Source of the DNA: Mesostigma viride
Taxonomy: Eukaryota; Streptophyta; Mesostigmatophyceae; Mesostigmatales; Mesostigmataceae
Reading direction: 5' to 3'
Assembly: GCA_009746045.1 (NCBI GenBank)
Contig: RPFO01000084.1
Span: 1,101,176-1,165,175 of the forward strand
Length of the DNA stretch: 64,000 nt
Part shown: in pieces, positions 19,755-30,155 of the stretch
Layout: each line of letters starts with the position of its first letter
Numbering within the stretch: position 1 is the first letter of the stretch
The notes under the pieces: generated by a model
Databases searched by the model: none
What the model was told of the DNA's origin: nothing
What the model saw: the letters and a program-made list of their open reading frames with translations, nothing else
Position numbers and translations under genes: made by a program

Positions 19755-20923
19755 TCAATGATCAGCAGCCTTGCCCTTGCCCTTATCCTGGGATGGACCA
19801 GCCTTCTCCTTGCTGCCACCCTGAGCTGGCTTGCTCTGACCTTCCTGCCTCAGGTACGAGGGACACTCATTCCTGAAGTGACCCTTCCCTTGGCAGAAAT
19901 AACATTCCACCTGACTGATGTCCCGTGAGGTCCCACTGCTGGGCCCAGCCTTGGGAGGACCACCCACCCTCTTGAAGTCAAACTGGGACTGTGGAGGTCC
20001 CGACTTCGGAGGTGTCCCCCGTCCAGCCATTCTGCCACGCCCCCTCCTGGACCTTCCTCGACCCCTATAAGAGGTCTCAGGTCCCCTCGAGGACGCTGGG
20101 CCCCCGTGGCCCGATCCCCTCATGGACTTAACTGCAGGTTCAGCTGCCTCCTCGTCCCCTTGACGTGGGCGCTTACCACCTACATACTTGCCGCTGAAAC
20201 ACTCATACAGCTGATCTGTCATAGCAGCCCAGCCATGGACTTGGCGCATGTGGATGGTCACGTTGTCCATCGTGACAGGATCCAGCTGCAGCGACTTGAG
20301 AAAGTCGCCCATGGCCATCCGGTCTGCAACGAAGAACCCTTTGGCCATGGCGTCCTCCCTCAGCTTGACAAAGTCTTCAAAGGCGTGGACCACTAGCTGC
20401 CCCTTGATGGGCTTGTAGTCCAGGTACTCTTGCTTCAGGTGAGAACCATGTATGGTCCTCTTATCACTCAGGAACACCCTGAGTCGCGTCATAAACGCAG
20501 TCCAGGTGTCCCCCGCTGTGTGTCGCTCCCGGACGAACTTGAACAGCCGCCTCGCCGACTGCCTGATGTAGGCACTAGACGCCAGGATGCGAAGCTTGTC
20601 ACCGGTGTAGATGTCCGTGTACAAGTTCATGTCCTCTAGTTCCTGTCCATCCTCTCAGCGTCCCGGGGCTGCCAATTGTCCTTGATGGACTGAAACTGGC
20701 TTAGCACCGCGTACCCCTCGGCCACGGTCGGCCGCCTAGGTGCTGCTTGATCTGCAGCTGGCGCGTTCTGACCGCCCTGAGATCCTTGGCTCTGATCATC
20801 TGCCAGCGCAGCCTGGTCTCCCAGCGCCTGGCCTCCACCGCGCCCATCGCGTCCATCCATTCCAGCGCCGCGCCGCTCAAAGCCGATACCGCGCCCTCGT
20901 TGGTCAATAGCTCCCTCACTCAT
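19755..20923 (-). CDS. Gag of the copia-type element
   Basis: Two frames joined near 20640 make one protein. The first (20636-20923) is a Gly/Gln-rich N-terminus ending QFQSIKDNWQPRDAERM. The second (19755-20630) holds the helical capsid region (IRQSARRLFKFVRERHTAGDTW, then LVVHAFEDFVKLREDAM and FLKSLQLDPVTMDNVTIHM), which resembles the UBN2/copia Gag pattern. An Arg/Gly-rich linker and one zinc knuckle, CYFCQGKGHFRNEC, follow. The tail is Lys/Gly/Ser-rich. A single-base frame break separates the two parts and could be decay, an assembly error or programmed shifting. Confidence 0.85.
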
Positions 20924-21025
20924 GATGGCCCCTGTTCAGATCTGCTACAGCCAGCCAAGTGGCCAAGCAGCAATTAAAGCAATATAAGCTACTGAACAAG
21001 AAAGGAAAATGACAAGTGTTACCAC

Positions 21026-21953
21026 TCAGTCAAGACCACCACGGTCACCCGCGGGCGCTTCCTGGTTCTCCTTGTCGCTGTCACTGTCGCTGTCGCTCAC
21101 AACGATAAGCTCTGGCACCCTGCTACCCGCTGCGCCGTCGTCGGCCCGCTGTCGGCCCGCGATGACAGCGTCGTCACCGTTAGTGTAGTAGACAGGTGAC
21201 AACCCGTCGTTTCCACCCCGCGGGTTGTATCTTGGCACCTCGCGGTCGCCAAGCTCCTCGTTGCCTAGACCAGCGACCCCCACAGCTCCCACCTCAAGGT
21301 CACTGTCGTAACCCAGAGGGGCGAACTCCTCCCAACGCGTCACACGAACGCGAAGAGGTTGGGGCAGCTCCTGAAAAGGAACTCTCCTTCGCTCCGGATT
21401 CCTGTCGACTCGTGTCGCACGCTGACCTCCGGTGATGGCTTCCGCAGTCGCCTCGACCTCTGCCAGCCGCCTGTAGCGCTCCGCCCCGCGTCGCTCACGT
21501 CGACCTGGTCCCGCTGCAACTCCGGCCCTCGTCGCCAATTACGCCTGCGAACGTACGTTGTACACCCGCACCCGCTGCTGCCTGCACGAACTCGTGTCGC
21601 ACCGCACCAGCTGGCTCCGCAGCTTCTCCTCGCCTAGCCGCCAACTCCGCACGCACCCGGTCAACTAAGGCTGTAATCACAGTCTGGATCCCGACCAGAC
21701 CGTGCAGCTCTTGCTCGATGTCGTCGACGTTCCGGTGTGCCGGAATGACGATGGTTCGGACGTGCTGCAGAATGCGCTCCCAATCCTCGACCTGGTCGTC
21801 GACGAATTGCACAAAGTTGCGATTAACAGGTGGACGATCTGCAAGCAATAAAGATAAATCTCGAACCACATGACGCAATTCAGGCGAAATGGAACCACCA
21901 GCAGACTGCCGAGGAAACCGGAAATTCTGCTGCCGTTGTTCTTCCTGCACCAT
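21026..21953 (-). CDS. Extra ORF between 5' LTR and gag of the copia-type element
   Basis: Two overlapping minus-strand frames (21495-21953 and 21026-21538) read as one protein of about 300 residues with a frame break near 21530. The N-terminal half is helical (DDQVEDWERILQHVRTIVI, then GIQTVITALVDRVRAELAAR). The C-terminal half is Arg-rich and then acidic, ending in an (SD)n-KENQE stretch. No known domain is recognised. It might be an N-terminal Gag extension or a separate accessory protein; most copia elements have neither. Confidence 0.5.
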
Positions 21954-22046
21954 TCGACACCTGACGAGCTTCTCGCGCCGTCAACGCTGCACGCAGCAAA
22001 CAGCAACGACCCTCCTGGTCGTTCCGTCGAGACTGCTTGTAATTTG

Positions 22047-22736
22047 AGTTTACGTTTTTAAACGCAATGTATAGGATATGGTTGCAATGCAGCAATGTGT
22101 GAATATGGTTGGAACGGAGCTTTGTTAAAATTGGATAATGTTACAGCGCTCACACGCTTGAGGCTTGTGCACGAGTTTGCCAAGTCAAGGCAACACACGT
22201 GAGGCGGGCTCGCAAGAGATGCCCAATCGGCACTGGCCTATTCTTTATATACTTGTGCACTGTGCTTTGCTAGTCCTGAGCAGCCTAGGAGGCCTGCTCA
22301 GTAATAACACCCCCGGTACAGCATTCACTACCTGTACAGCGCCCAGTTCCTATACAGTAGGTCTGCCATACAGGTACAGTGACCACAGAGCACAGTCCAC
22401 AGTGACTATTGCATCTGCACCTAGAAGTCCAGGACTAAGCCTGCGGTACCAACAGACCACAGGTTAAGGTTCCTATTTCCTGCGTACGACGTATTAATCC
22501 AATACCGTCGTAGGTTCAGCACCTAATTCCTGTCAGCCCAGGAATTACTGTCGACCCCATATGTCGTCGGCAAATATTCACGTCCGACTTAGAAGAACAG
22601 CCGGCTCGCGCTCGCGCGCGACCGGGAAGTCGCGAACGCCATAACTTTCTGGATACTCGTCGGAATGAACTCGTTCCGGTGCCGCTGGAATCGCAGAGAT
22701 ATGCCAAATCAGGTACACGCCAATGCGCTTGGCGCT
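22047..22736 (-). repeat. 5' LTR of the copia-type element
   Basis: 690 bp matching 6239-6927 at about 98%. It is followed by the CACAC duplication. The internal side reads CAAATTACAAGC on the minus strand, with no TGG primer site. Confidence 0.9.
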
Positions 22737-22741
22737 CACAC

Positions 22742-23095
22742 GCCAGCCCCTGCATGTGGGCAAGCCCCCCCCCGGCCCCAGCTAGAGGAAGGGGCGCTTT
22801 GCTGAGTATAGTAGAGTTAAGTTAGGATTTTCTATATTAGCTTAGTTAGAGATTAGCTTAGTTAGGTTTGATTCGCGGCTTCGCTCACCTCCATCCATCA
22901 CGCAAGGAATACGTGCAGCATAATCTCCCCACGGAGTCATGTTATAATAATAATAATTATTAATTTTTAAATATAACTGTGGGTCCTAGGAAATAAAAAA
23001 GCATGGTAGGCATAGTTTGTGTGCAAGATTAGCTCGAGGCCGTACTTGAGACCCATAATACTTGGAACAGACTAGCAGTGGACATACATGTACAT
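22742..23095. other. No recognised feature
   Basis: It contains a C9 run, TTAG-rich sequence near 22810-22870 and an AT-rich tract near 22945-22975. Nothing else seen. Confidence 0.5.
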
Positions 23096-23655
23096 ATATT
23101 GACGTTTCGTTAAGTCCACATCGTCGCGTCACTGCAGCAACACGATGTTTTCTGGCATACGCGGCTTTTGGTTCCCGCCACACATTTGAAAGTGCTATCC
23201 TCCGGATTTTTGCCTTTGCACCGTACGTGTGCAGTTCTTGGACGTTTGGAATCATGGCATGCATGGCTAACGTAATGACTGACTAAGCTCTAGACCTTTT
23301 CAGTGGTTTCCCATTTGCGGATATTTCCTCGTAAATGGTGGGAGAGCGATTGCAGCAATGGTGCTTACCCCTAGACACTCCCGGCCAGTTAGACTAGTAG
23401 GCTCGAAACACACGCCCTGATCAAGCAAGCTGTTTCCGGCCCCACCGTCTAGGTCATCTGGTCGCTCTACACGTAAGCCAGCCATAATTTCAATGCACAA
23501 GGCTACACATTTCCATCCCCATTCATCCTCATCATCCTGAACGACTCGAACACGCGGACAAGATAACGGCAGGCTAGCTCGAGCTACCATGGTCCGGATT
23601 CTCCCGATTTCTGGCCTGCATGCGCTGGTTGTCTCCTTGATATATTGATCGACGT
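23096..23655 (+). mobile_element. Penelope-like element 3' end (pseudo-LTR) fragment
   Basis: It matches 54245-54762 (plus) and the reverse complement of 41005-41550. It begins in the 3' part of a PLE, CCACATCGTCGCGTC, and ends with the shared terminus GGTTGTCTCCTTGATAT. No reverse transcriptase sequence is left, so this is a 5'-truncated insertion. Confidence 0.8.
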
Positions 23656-23689
23656 TGTGGGGAGACGTCCACAATATCTTAAATTGGGG

Positions 23690-23965
23690 AATTCAGTGCT
23701 CTGTGGTCCCCCAACGGGGACACGTGACTAATTGATTAATTAACCCCACGGGCTCGACTAGCCATACTGTCATGTAGTCACACGTGACACCATGTTTCGG
23801 TGATGCAACCTGGACACTCCTATCCATACCATGTGTGCAACGCCAATGCAGGGTAGACCGTAGCCATGCATGCCTATAGCCTAACTAACCAGTAGGGCCA
23901 ACAGACATCCATTAATTAAACACGTGCTCCCCTAGCTTGGGGAGTCACGGAGCACCGGAGTGCTT
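23690..23965. repeat. Two LINE-tail hairpin sequences with AATTAATT repeats
   Basis: Near 23700 (GTCCCCCAACGGGGAC, then TTGATTAATTAA) and near 23930 (GTGCTCCCCTAGCTTGGGGAG). Both resemble the hairpin found in the tails of the LINE copies. They flank unrelated sequence and are probably remnants of short retroposons. Confidence 0.5.
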
Positions 23966-24410
23966 TTAATCCCTGTTGTATGTGCACAACAGGAAGAAAG
24001 GGCAGAGTCTGACCCCCTTTCTTAATTCTCCTTCATGCCAGAGGCATATGCCACAGCAGCATGCTCAATCGGACACGATAGACGATCCGGCAAATTCTGT
24101 GGGTGCAATAAGACCCGCGTGAGCATACCCATAATAACAAGGGGCGTGGGCAAGCAAGCGCAGCATAGCAAGGACGTAGCATGGCTGGCTGTAGGGCTAA
24201 GCTAAGGCTATGGCTGGTTGTGCGCGTAGACCGTGCCGTTAGCAGTGCACGTGACTAGGTATGGTGGCAAGGCTAGGCAAACATTCTAGGCATGGCTGCC
24301 ATGGCGGCAGTGACTACCAATATTATAACCTAAGTTGGCTTTTCTAGCCTGCACTGAGGGGGCATCCACATCTTGTGGTTGTCATCAGGTCCCCGCCCCT
24401 CCAGTACACC
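23966..24410. other. No recognised feature
   Basis: GC-intermediate DNA with short GGCTA/GCTAAG repeats around 24180-24300. No gene seen. Confidence 0.5.
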
Positions 24411-24947
24411 TTGGGCTTAATTCTGGAGATCCTGCTTGTGGCGGAGGTATTCCGGCCACAGGTCGCGTCGCTGCTGCTGCTGAGCGGGGGTCAGATCGTT
24501 GTCCAGCGTCCAGGTGAGGCCGTGCAACCTCTTGCGACGAGAAAGGAACCACTGCTTGTCCTCAGGGGAGGGGAAGGTGAGCAGGACTGGTGCATGGGGT
24601 AGCCGCCTTGTCCCGTGAGTGCAGGGAAGGCGGTGGCACCCCGGCGCAGTTCTACCTCGATCACCTACTACCAGGCCCATGAGGGTAAGAAGCTGGTGCT
24701 TGACTGATCTCAGTCGTCGGCATTAGGGTGGTTGCCGTCTGACCCCTGGCTTCTGGGGAAAACGACGCAGCACCACTCGGCACTCGCGGCGAGCGCGATC
24801 GGTGGCCTCCAGCTGTTTTGCCTGGTGGTGGTCCCCCAGCTCCTGGAGTTTCATGGCGATGGTGTCAGTGGTACGTTGAGGCGGTCGTTGACCGCAGCAG
24901 GTCTGCATAGGAGAGCGGCGGGAGGTCGCCAGCGTCCTGCCGGGGAG
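24411..24947 (-). pseudogene. LINE ORF1-like fragment
   Basis: The C-terminal module reads LLTFPSPEDKQWFLSRRKRL and then LDNDLTPAQQQQRRDLWPEY. The same module occurs at 55740-55935 and 58012-58255 (DDDLTLAQQQRRRELWPTYL). It is the end of an RNA-binding ORF1 of LINE type, where this DDLT..QQ..RR pattern follows the RNA-binding fold. A second piece at 24723-24908 (TIAMKLQELGD) matches the coiled-coil segment near 5 kb. On the minus strand the gene would run from above 24947 down to 24411. It is cut at its 5' side by the gypsy relic, and related coiled-coil sequence reappears at 30860-31110. Confidence 0.6.
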
Positions 24948-24952
24948 GCTGG

Positions 24953-25493
24953 TGTTACGAGCCGCACCAGCGACTCCGAAAGATCCTAGTCTAGCGTGGG
25001 TTACGCCTGAATGGACCCGGAATCTGCTATGATTTCCGCCAGGACTACGGGAATGTAGCCTAATTCTAGCTAGTACGCGTATTTACTAGCTAGTAGGCCC
25101 TGAATGCACAACTAGATAAATTATGCATTTACTGCCATTGCCACCTACAACATTTGTCTTAGGCTGCATGTGCGACGCCAGCGGGCCAGCTGTGGGCCGC
25201 GGACCTCTAGTGTCGCAACCCCTACGCAATATAAGGCTGCCGTAGATTTACGCATGGTATCCGCCAGTCTGGCACCCCAGTACCTGGTAGTCCCGGGTGC
25301 AGACCAGTAACACACCAAACCGAAGGTAAAGCCACGGGTACCTGGGCCGACTGATGGAATAACTCGTCCAAGTCCCCGAATCAAACATAATGACTATCGA
25401 AAGTCTCAAACAATCTCAAAATGACTTTCGACTGACCAAACTAATTTATTTTAGGAATTGTTACGCCCAAACACGGGTTATAGGGCCGTAACA
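24953..25493 (-). repeat. 3' LTR of the decayed gypsy element
   Basis: 541 bp. It matches 30156-30791 except for several small changes and the absence of a block of about 95 bp present in the partner. The purine tract (minus strand, 25494-25509) abuts it. Confidence 0.88.
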
Positions 25494-26030
25494 CTCCTCC
25501 CCCTCCCCCATGGGGACGATGGCTATCGTCCAATCGCCCGGGGGCGCACCTCAAACAATGCCACCACAAACATGGAAAATTCAAAAGAAAACCAAAACAC
25601 AATCATACCAACAAGTTGCTGTGTACCAGCGAGAACCCATCATCATACATGCATATACTGCGCCAACTATGAGAATACTATGTCCTGATCCCTGTTCACC
25701 AGCGGAGCAGTAAGCCAGTTCGATCTTCTCGGTGTTGCCTCACGGGGACAGCACCTTTATAGTTGACAAAATACACTCATTCAAGTCAGCAACCCCGGGG
25801 CTCGGAGGACAACGGCGCCCGCACCTGTGAGTGCAGGAGAAAGCTGACCAAGTCGAAGGTGCCTTCTCTCGAAATGAGCACCACCGTGGGAACCCCCACA
25901 GATGCGCAAGCTACGATCGGGGTAGTAGAAACCGATCGAATTGGGATTCAAGGCTCGGGTGCGAGAATCCCACATCAATGTCGACCACAAAGCCGGCCAC
26001 AGGGGCCAAGGGGACACTGAGTAACCCGAT
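25494..26030. other. Internal 3' region of the decayed gypsy element
   Basis: It starts with the polypurine tract. The rest has no recognisable gene and ends with the AACCCGAT target site of the hAT element. Confidence 0.55.
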
Positions 26031-27523
26031 CAGTGTACAGGCATACGCAAACGCAATCGTACGGGGCCCATGGGTATTGGGTATAATACGCTCGTACGGG
26101 GTATTATACGCAAATCGTGCGGTGACTCTTGAAAATGCTGTTTTTTTAATGGTTCCGGGGGGACCTCAACATACTGACCAATCAGGCATGTTTTCTTTGT
26201 GTTCTTGCAATGCACCACATGCCTATATGTGACACATCATCTCATGACATTGGCATTACCGTTGCTGCTTACAAGTACAAGCATTGTCCTGTTAAAAGCA
26301 CACCTGATAACAAAGTTGTATGCACAATCAGTGCACACCTGAAAAGGATAATAACACAAGTAGATATGCATGCGCAATGACACTTGCAGAGGTATAGAGA
26401 TTGCTGCCACCATTACTGTAGGTTGAACTTAAAACCACGTCATCGCTGGCAGCATGGAATTGCTATGTACTATGACTGAAATACAGCACGCGGTCAGTTG
26501 GCCAACTTGCCAAAAGTATTAAGACATTATGCCAGAAACAGAGATCTTGCCTACTCGTGGTAGGCCACCATGCAATATTGATCTATACATGAAGCAAGGA
26601 TCCATGCGGGCTGCCAACAATGTGGCTAGCGTGCACCTGGATACCATGCATGCCAGCAACCTGACCCAGCTTCCCTAAATTAAATTAACACATATGGTAC
26701 GGTGGCTGGCTATAGCAGCAGCCGGCATGGCTAAATAAGGCATTTATGTGCATCGCGAGTCACGGCCAAGTACCCCGCAGCCTGCGACGTACGTAATGCC
26801 TCCGGCGGCCTCTTGCACTCGCTCACTCTTGCCTCCTTCGCATACGTGGCGCCCATGATATGGCGGGTGCTAGCCTTGCTCGGGTGGTAGCCTTGCTCGA
26901 TCGGGTGGTAGCCTTGCTCGGGTGGTAGAACCCGAGAATTTTGCATCCAAAAGTGTGCACGTCACTGAGCTTTTAGTTACCTGTCGGCTGCCCATTCTTG
27001 TTGAGAGTGTGTTCTTTCACGATGTGTGTCCAGACAGTCTCGAATACGGCCTGCATCTCGTCGGCCCCATCATCATCGTGCTCCATAGACCCGCACCATC
27101 ACCGTCGCTAGCTAGCCATGGTGCCTGGATGTCAATTGTGCTACAATTAAATGTTAGGTGCCAGATGCGCGCCCTTGTTGGCAGACAACATAACTTCGTC
27201 ACCTAATTTCCTCGTCCTTCGTCTCCTAGACCCTAGTCCGACACGCAGCAATCTGCAGCAATGCACGTAAAAGTACATTCGTACACGGCTAGCTTGGCAC
27301 CTGCACGCCCGTATATTTGTCGCGGAGTTACTACAGGTCGCCTCAGTCTAGTTCCGGCTCCACGTGCCGTCCAAAATGATGCCAGAAGCTACTTCGAACA
27401 CGGTTAATACGCAAAAAATACGCCGTGCGTATTTTTTTGCCCATTTTATAATACGCAAATCTTGCGTATGACGTATAATACGCATCGTACGGCATAAATT
27501 ATACGCCGTATGCCTGTACACTG
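26031..27523. mobile_element. Non-autonomous hAT-type DNA transposon
   Basis: It has 17-bp perfect terminal inverted repeats (CAGTGTACAGGCATACG) and an 8-bp target duplication AACCCGAT on both sides (26023-26030 and 27524-27531). CAGTG ends with 8-bp duplications define the hAT superfamily. Subterminal regions repeat short TATAATACGC and CGTACGG motifs in both orientations, as expected for transposase-binding arrays. The 1493-bp body has no transposase frame, so it would depend on an autonomous relative. Confidence 0.9.
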
Positions 27524-27531
27524 AACCCGAT

Positions 27532-27940
27532 TACAGGCATACGTGCCCCGCAGCCTGACAGGCAAGGGCCACACGTAACCTAGCTGCTGGCGCGGCGGTC
27601 AGTCGCTGGCACCTCAAACGGGTGTCCGCTAACGTTTCCTGACCCGGCTGATTTGTTCGCGCCCATGCAGCGCTCGATTGCCATGCATGCTATCAAGTCC
27701 GGGGCTGAGCTGGCGCGCGAGGGCCGCTCGACACGGTTTAGGGAACGGGCGGCTGTCCCTGGGGTAGAACGTCATCTGTCGTGACTCTTGCCGGTGGGCC
27801 GGCTCCCGGAAGCCTGTACGGCCGCTGGCTATGCATACCTGACTCACAATCGGTCAATACAGACATACCTGTGCATACCTCGTGCACTGGACCTGGCTGG
27901 TCCCCTACGTGTCCTGCAGCCCGTCGCGGCCAGTGCCTAC
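27532..27940. other. Decayed gypsy internal DNA, no gene
   Basis: GC-rich spacer between the hAT element and the plastid insert; nothing recognised. Confidence 0.5.
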
Positions 27941-28180
27941 TGTTAATCCTCCGCCCACAGCTTTGACAATAATGTCATAATTATCTTCAAGGCCTAAAGT
28001 TTCTAATGGAGATCTAACAGCAGAAAGATAAGATCCATTAAATTGTAAATAATTTGTTCCAGGTAAACCATTAATAATAACTTCACCATTACCAGGAACT
28101 AATCTCACTCTTGCAACTGCAGATTTTCGTCTGCCAGTTCCTAAATAATTAATAATAGGCATCATTTTTTGAACAGACAT
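27941..28180 (-). pseudogene. rps9: Plastid ribosomal protein S9, 5' fragment
   Basis: It starts [20 protein letters not shown], and [15 protein letters not shown] is the S9 N-terminal signature. [12 protein letters not shown] and IVKAVGGGL follow, the usual S9 core. After about 80 codons the sequence turns GC-rich and the frame ends GRDGLQDT, which is not S9. Bacterial-type S9 is about 130 residues, so the RNA-contacting C-terminal third is missing. AGGAGG lies about 15 bp upstream of the ATG, a plastid-style ribosome-binding site with no meaning in the nucleus. It is very unlikely to be expressed as a functional protein. Confidence 0.92.
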
Positions 28181-28232
28181 TTGTACTTTTCTCCCCCTCC
28201 TAATATTTTTCTTTAATTGTGTTATATGAAGA

Positions 28233-28399
28233 TTAATATTTTTCTTTAGGTAAATAAATATTTAATTTTTTTTCTAATGCTTCAATCACTTCTTCAGCGG
28301 ATCTCCTGCCAAAATTCTTAATTTCTAAAAGATCTTCTTGAGAATAAGCAAGTAAATCTGAAATCGTATGTATTTGTGCACGTTTTAAACAATTATACT
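28233..28399 (-). pseudogene. rpoA: Plastid RNA polymerase alpha subunit, C-terminal fragment
   Basis: The minus strand encodes [19 protein letters not shown], then [17 protein letters not shown] and [17 protein letters not shown] before a stop. This is the helix-hairpin-helix DNA-binding C-terminal domain of the alpha subunit. The N-terminal assembly domain is absent. The stop codon lies about 52 bp before the rps9 start, consistent with the order rpoA-rps9 in green plastids. Confidence 0.92.
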
Positions 28400-28448
28400 T
28401 ACCTGGACCTGTACGTACGGCCCTGCATGATGAACACCTTTCTTGCTA

Positions 28449-29770
28449 TCTCCCATCTACCGCCCTTAGTAGTGTAGGGCACGGCCTCATCTTGTATTCC
28501 CGAAGCAGGCGCTCACATCCGCCTAGCTCGTTCTCCGTACGCCATGAATCCTCATAGTCGTGCTGGGTAAAACCGGTGCCATCGTACTCGGTACTGTCGC
28601 TGAATGCTTAGAACTCGATCCCGCGCTGGATGTCCCGGTGGTCCACGATCTCGGCCACCTCGTCTTCCTGTTCGCCGGTCGAGATCGGGGTTGTATTCGA
28701 CGGGGGCCGGCGGATTGAGGCGACCTTGGATGGAGTTCTGGTGATACAACTTGAGCTGATCGCGGTGGAAGTTGGGGGAAGTGTTCCAAGAGCTTGGGAT
28801 GTCGACCTTGAACATCACATCGCCCAGCTTCTCCAAGACCGTTGTGAGGCCCCAGGAACATATAGGACGGAGCTCGGTCTTGAGCTTGCACCTCCTACCT
28901 TCTCGGAGAAACGTCCTAGTCGGGGGCCTCCCACCAGAACTACCGTCCTAGTCGGGGGCCATGCAGTCGCCTGCCTCAATCGACGGGGTGCGCGCGTCCA
29001 GGCGACTACACTGTAGCGGTCCTCGCCATATAGCGCTCGGCTGCGGCTCGGTAGCCCCTGACCGCGCTGTCATGGGCCTGACGCATCTGAACCAGCAGCT
29101 TCTCCACCCCTTCCAGGGTGTCCCGCCGGACCGTTTTCTCTGCCAAATGAGCGGGGCTCCGACGTGAGAAGGTCGGTCGGCTTCAGCGGGTGCCTGCCAA
29201 CTGGTGTTGAGGATTCAATACGGCGTGAAGCCATGGGCCGCCTGGGGGGCGTTGTTCAAGGAGAATTCCACCATTGAAGCCCAGAAACTCCTCCCAATTG
29301 CCTCCCACCGCGTCTGTGTAGTGCCGCATGGTCTCAGTTGCACTGACAGTGCGGTTCAGTCGCTCCACCAGCAGGTGAGAGGACGAGCTGTGGTACGCTG
29401 TCCCCAATTACACCTTGGTGCCCAGTCGTTCAAAGAACTCCTGCCAGAAGCGAGCCGTGAACAACTTGTCACGGTCCGATATGAATTGCCGGCTGAGTCC
29501 GTGGTACCGAGACAAGTGGTGGAGATACAACTTAGCGCAAGCCTCAGCCGTGAGCTCGGCCGGGCATGGGGCCAAGTGACACATGCGCGTCAGGCGGTCC
29601 AAGAAAGCCAAGATCATGCTGTTTCCGTTCTTGGTCTTCCGGAAGGGGCCAATAAAATCCATCATCAATGAGTCCCAAGGCGCCATGGGGTCACCGGCAG
29701 CGTCTTGGGGATCGCTTGTGACCCTGTGTTGCGGGACTTCATGATCTGGAGGTGTTGCGCTGGATTAGGA
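28449..29770 (-). pseudogene. Gypsy integrase and chromodomain remnant
   Basis: It is broken into several frames. In order on the minus strand: MKSRNTGSQAIPK (end of the zinc region), WDSLMMDFIGPF, LDRLTRMCHLAPC, FISDRDKLFTARFW, then GTAYHSSSSHLLVERLNRT. A GPY-like part (LGDVMFKVDIPSSWNTSPNF) and a chromodomain end (YEDSWRTENELGGCERLLRE) follow, with a stop near 28449. It shares the SSSSH box with the intact gypsy element, so both belong to one lineage. At least four frame breaks separate the pieces. Confidence 0.85.
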
Positions 29771-30155
29771 CATATTGCGGAACTCAGCATCAGAAGTGTC
29801 CTATTTGAAATGTTGAAAAACGTGTTTGGCCGAACCGGAGGCCTTGGGAAATATGGTTTAGAATGGGTTTCACCAAACAGTTCTATTGGCAGCGGGAATT
29901 TACAGTAAAAGTGCCATGTTTCAGTAACAAATGCTGTCAACGGCGTCACCACAAGAGCATTGTCGACGATGATGCGATATTACCAAGGTATTCTAAAACA
30001 AGAATGCATCTACAGTGTATCCTTGTGTCATCGAGCACTTACTCATGCGTGTGGTGTCGTCAATTCCGTTGCAGTGACCCTTACCGGCATCAAATTGTGC
30101 AATATAATCTGCAGCTAGGGCCTGGAATCCATGCATCTCTGAATAATTAAACCAG
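29771..30155. other. 5' internal stub of the decayed gypsy element
   Basis: 385 bp between the integrase remnant and the 5' LTR. No gag or RT sequence was recognised. TGG on the minus strand next to the LTR (TGGTTTAATTATTC) occupies the primer-site position but matches no tRNA I can name. Confidence 0.5.

Larger units (their letters stand above)
6239..22736 (-). mobile_element. Ty1/copia-type LTR retrotransposon with atypical pol order, split by a nested gypsy element
   Basis: The element is bounded by 689/690-bp direct repeats and by the 5-bp duplication CACAC (6234-6238 and 22737-22741). Removing the nested gypsy element (9251-17715 plus one GTGTG copy) leaves about 8.0 kb. Reading 5' to 3' on the minus strand: LTR, an extra ORF, Gag with a CCHC knuckle, integrase, a retropepsin-like domain, RT, RNase H, a non-coding region, a polypurine tract, LTR. 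RT and RNase H are copia-like. The LTR pair differs at roughly ten sites, so the insertion is older than the nested one. The LTR ends are not TG...CA, and no CCA-complementary primer site follows the 5' LTR. The main frames are long but shifted relative to one another at several points. Confidence 0.85.
27941..28399 (-). other. Plastid DNA insert (NUPT) carrying rpoA 3' end and rps9 5' part
   Basis: An AT-rich block in GC-rich surroundings that reads as a contiguous plastid operon segment on the minus strand: the end of rpoA, a spacer of about 50 bp with AGGAGG, then rps9. Both edges are abrupt: rps9 loses similarity after the GGGLT codons, and rpoA begins at about KYNCLKR. Neither reading frame is interrupted, so the transfer is probably recent or the copy well preserved. 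It lies about 50 bp downstream of the relic gypsy pol stop codon. Confidence 0.9.
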
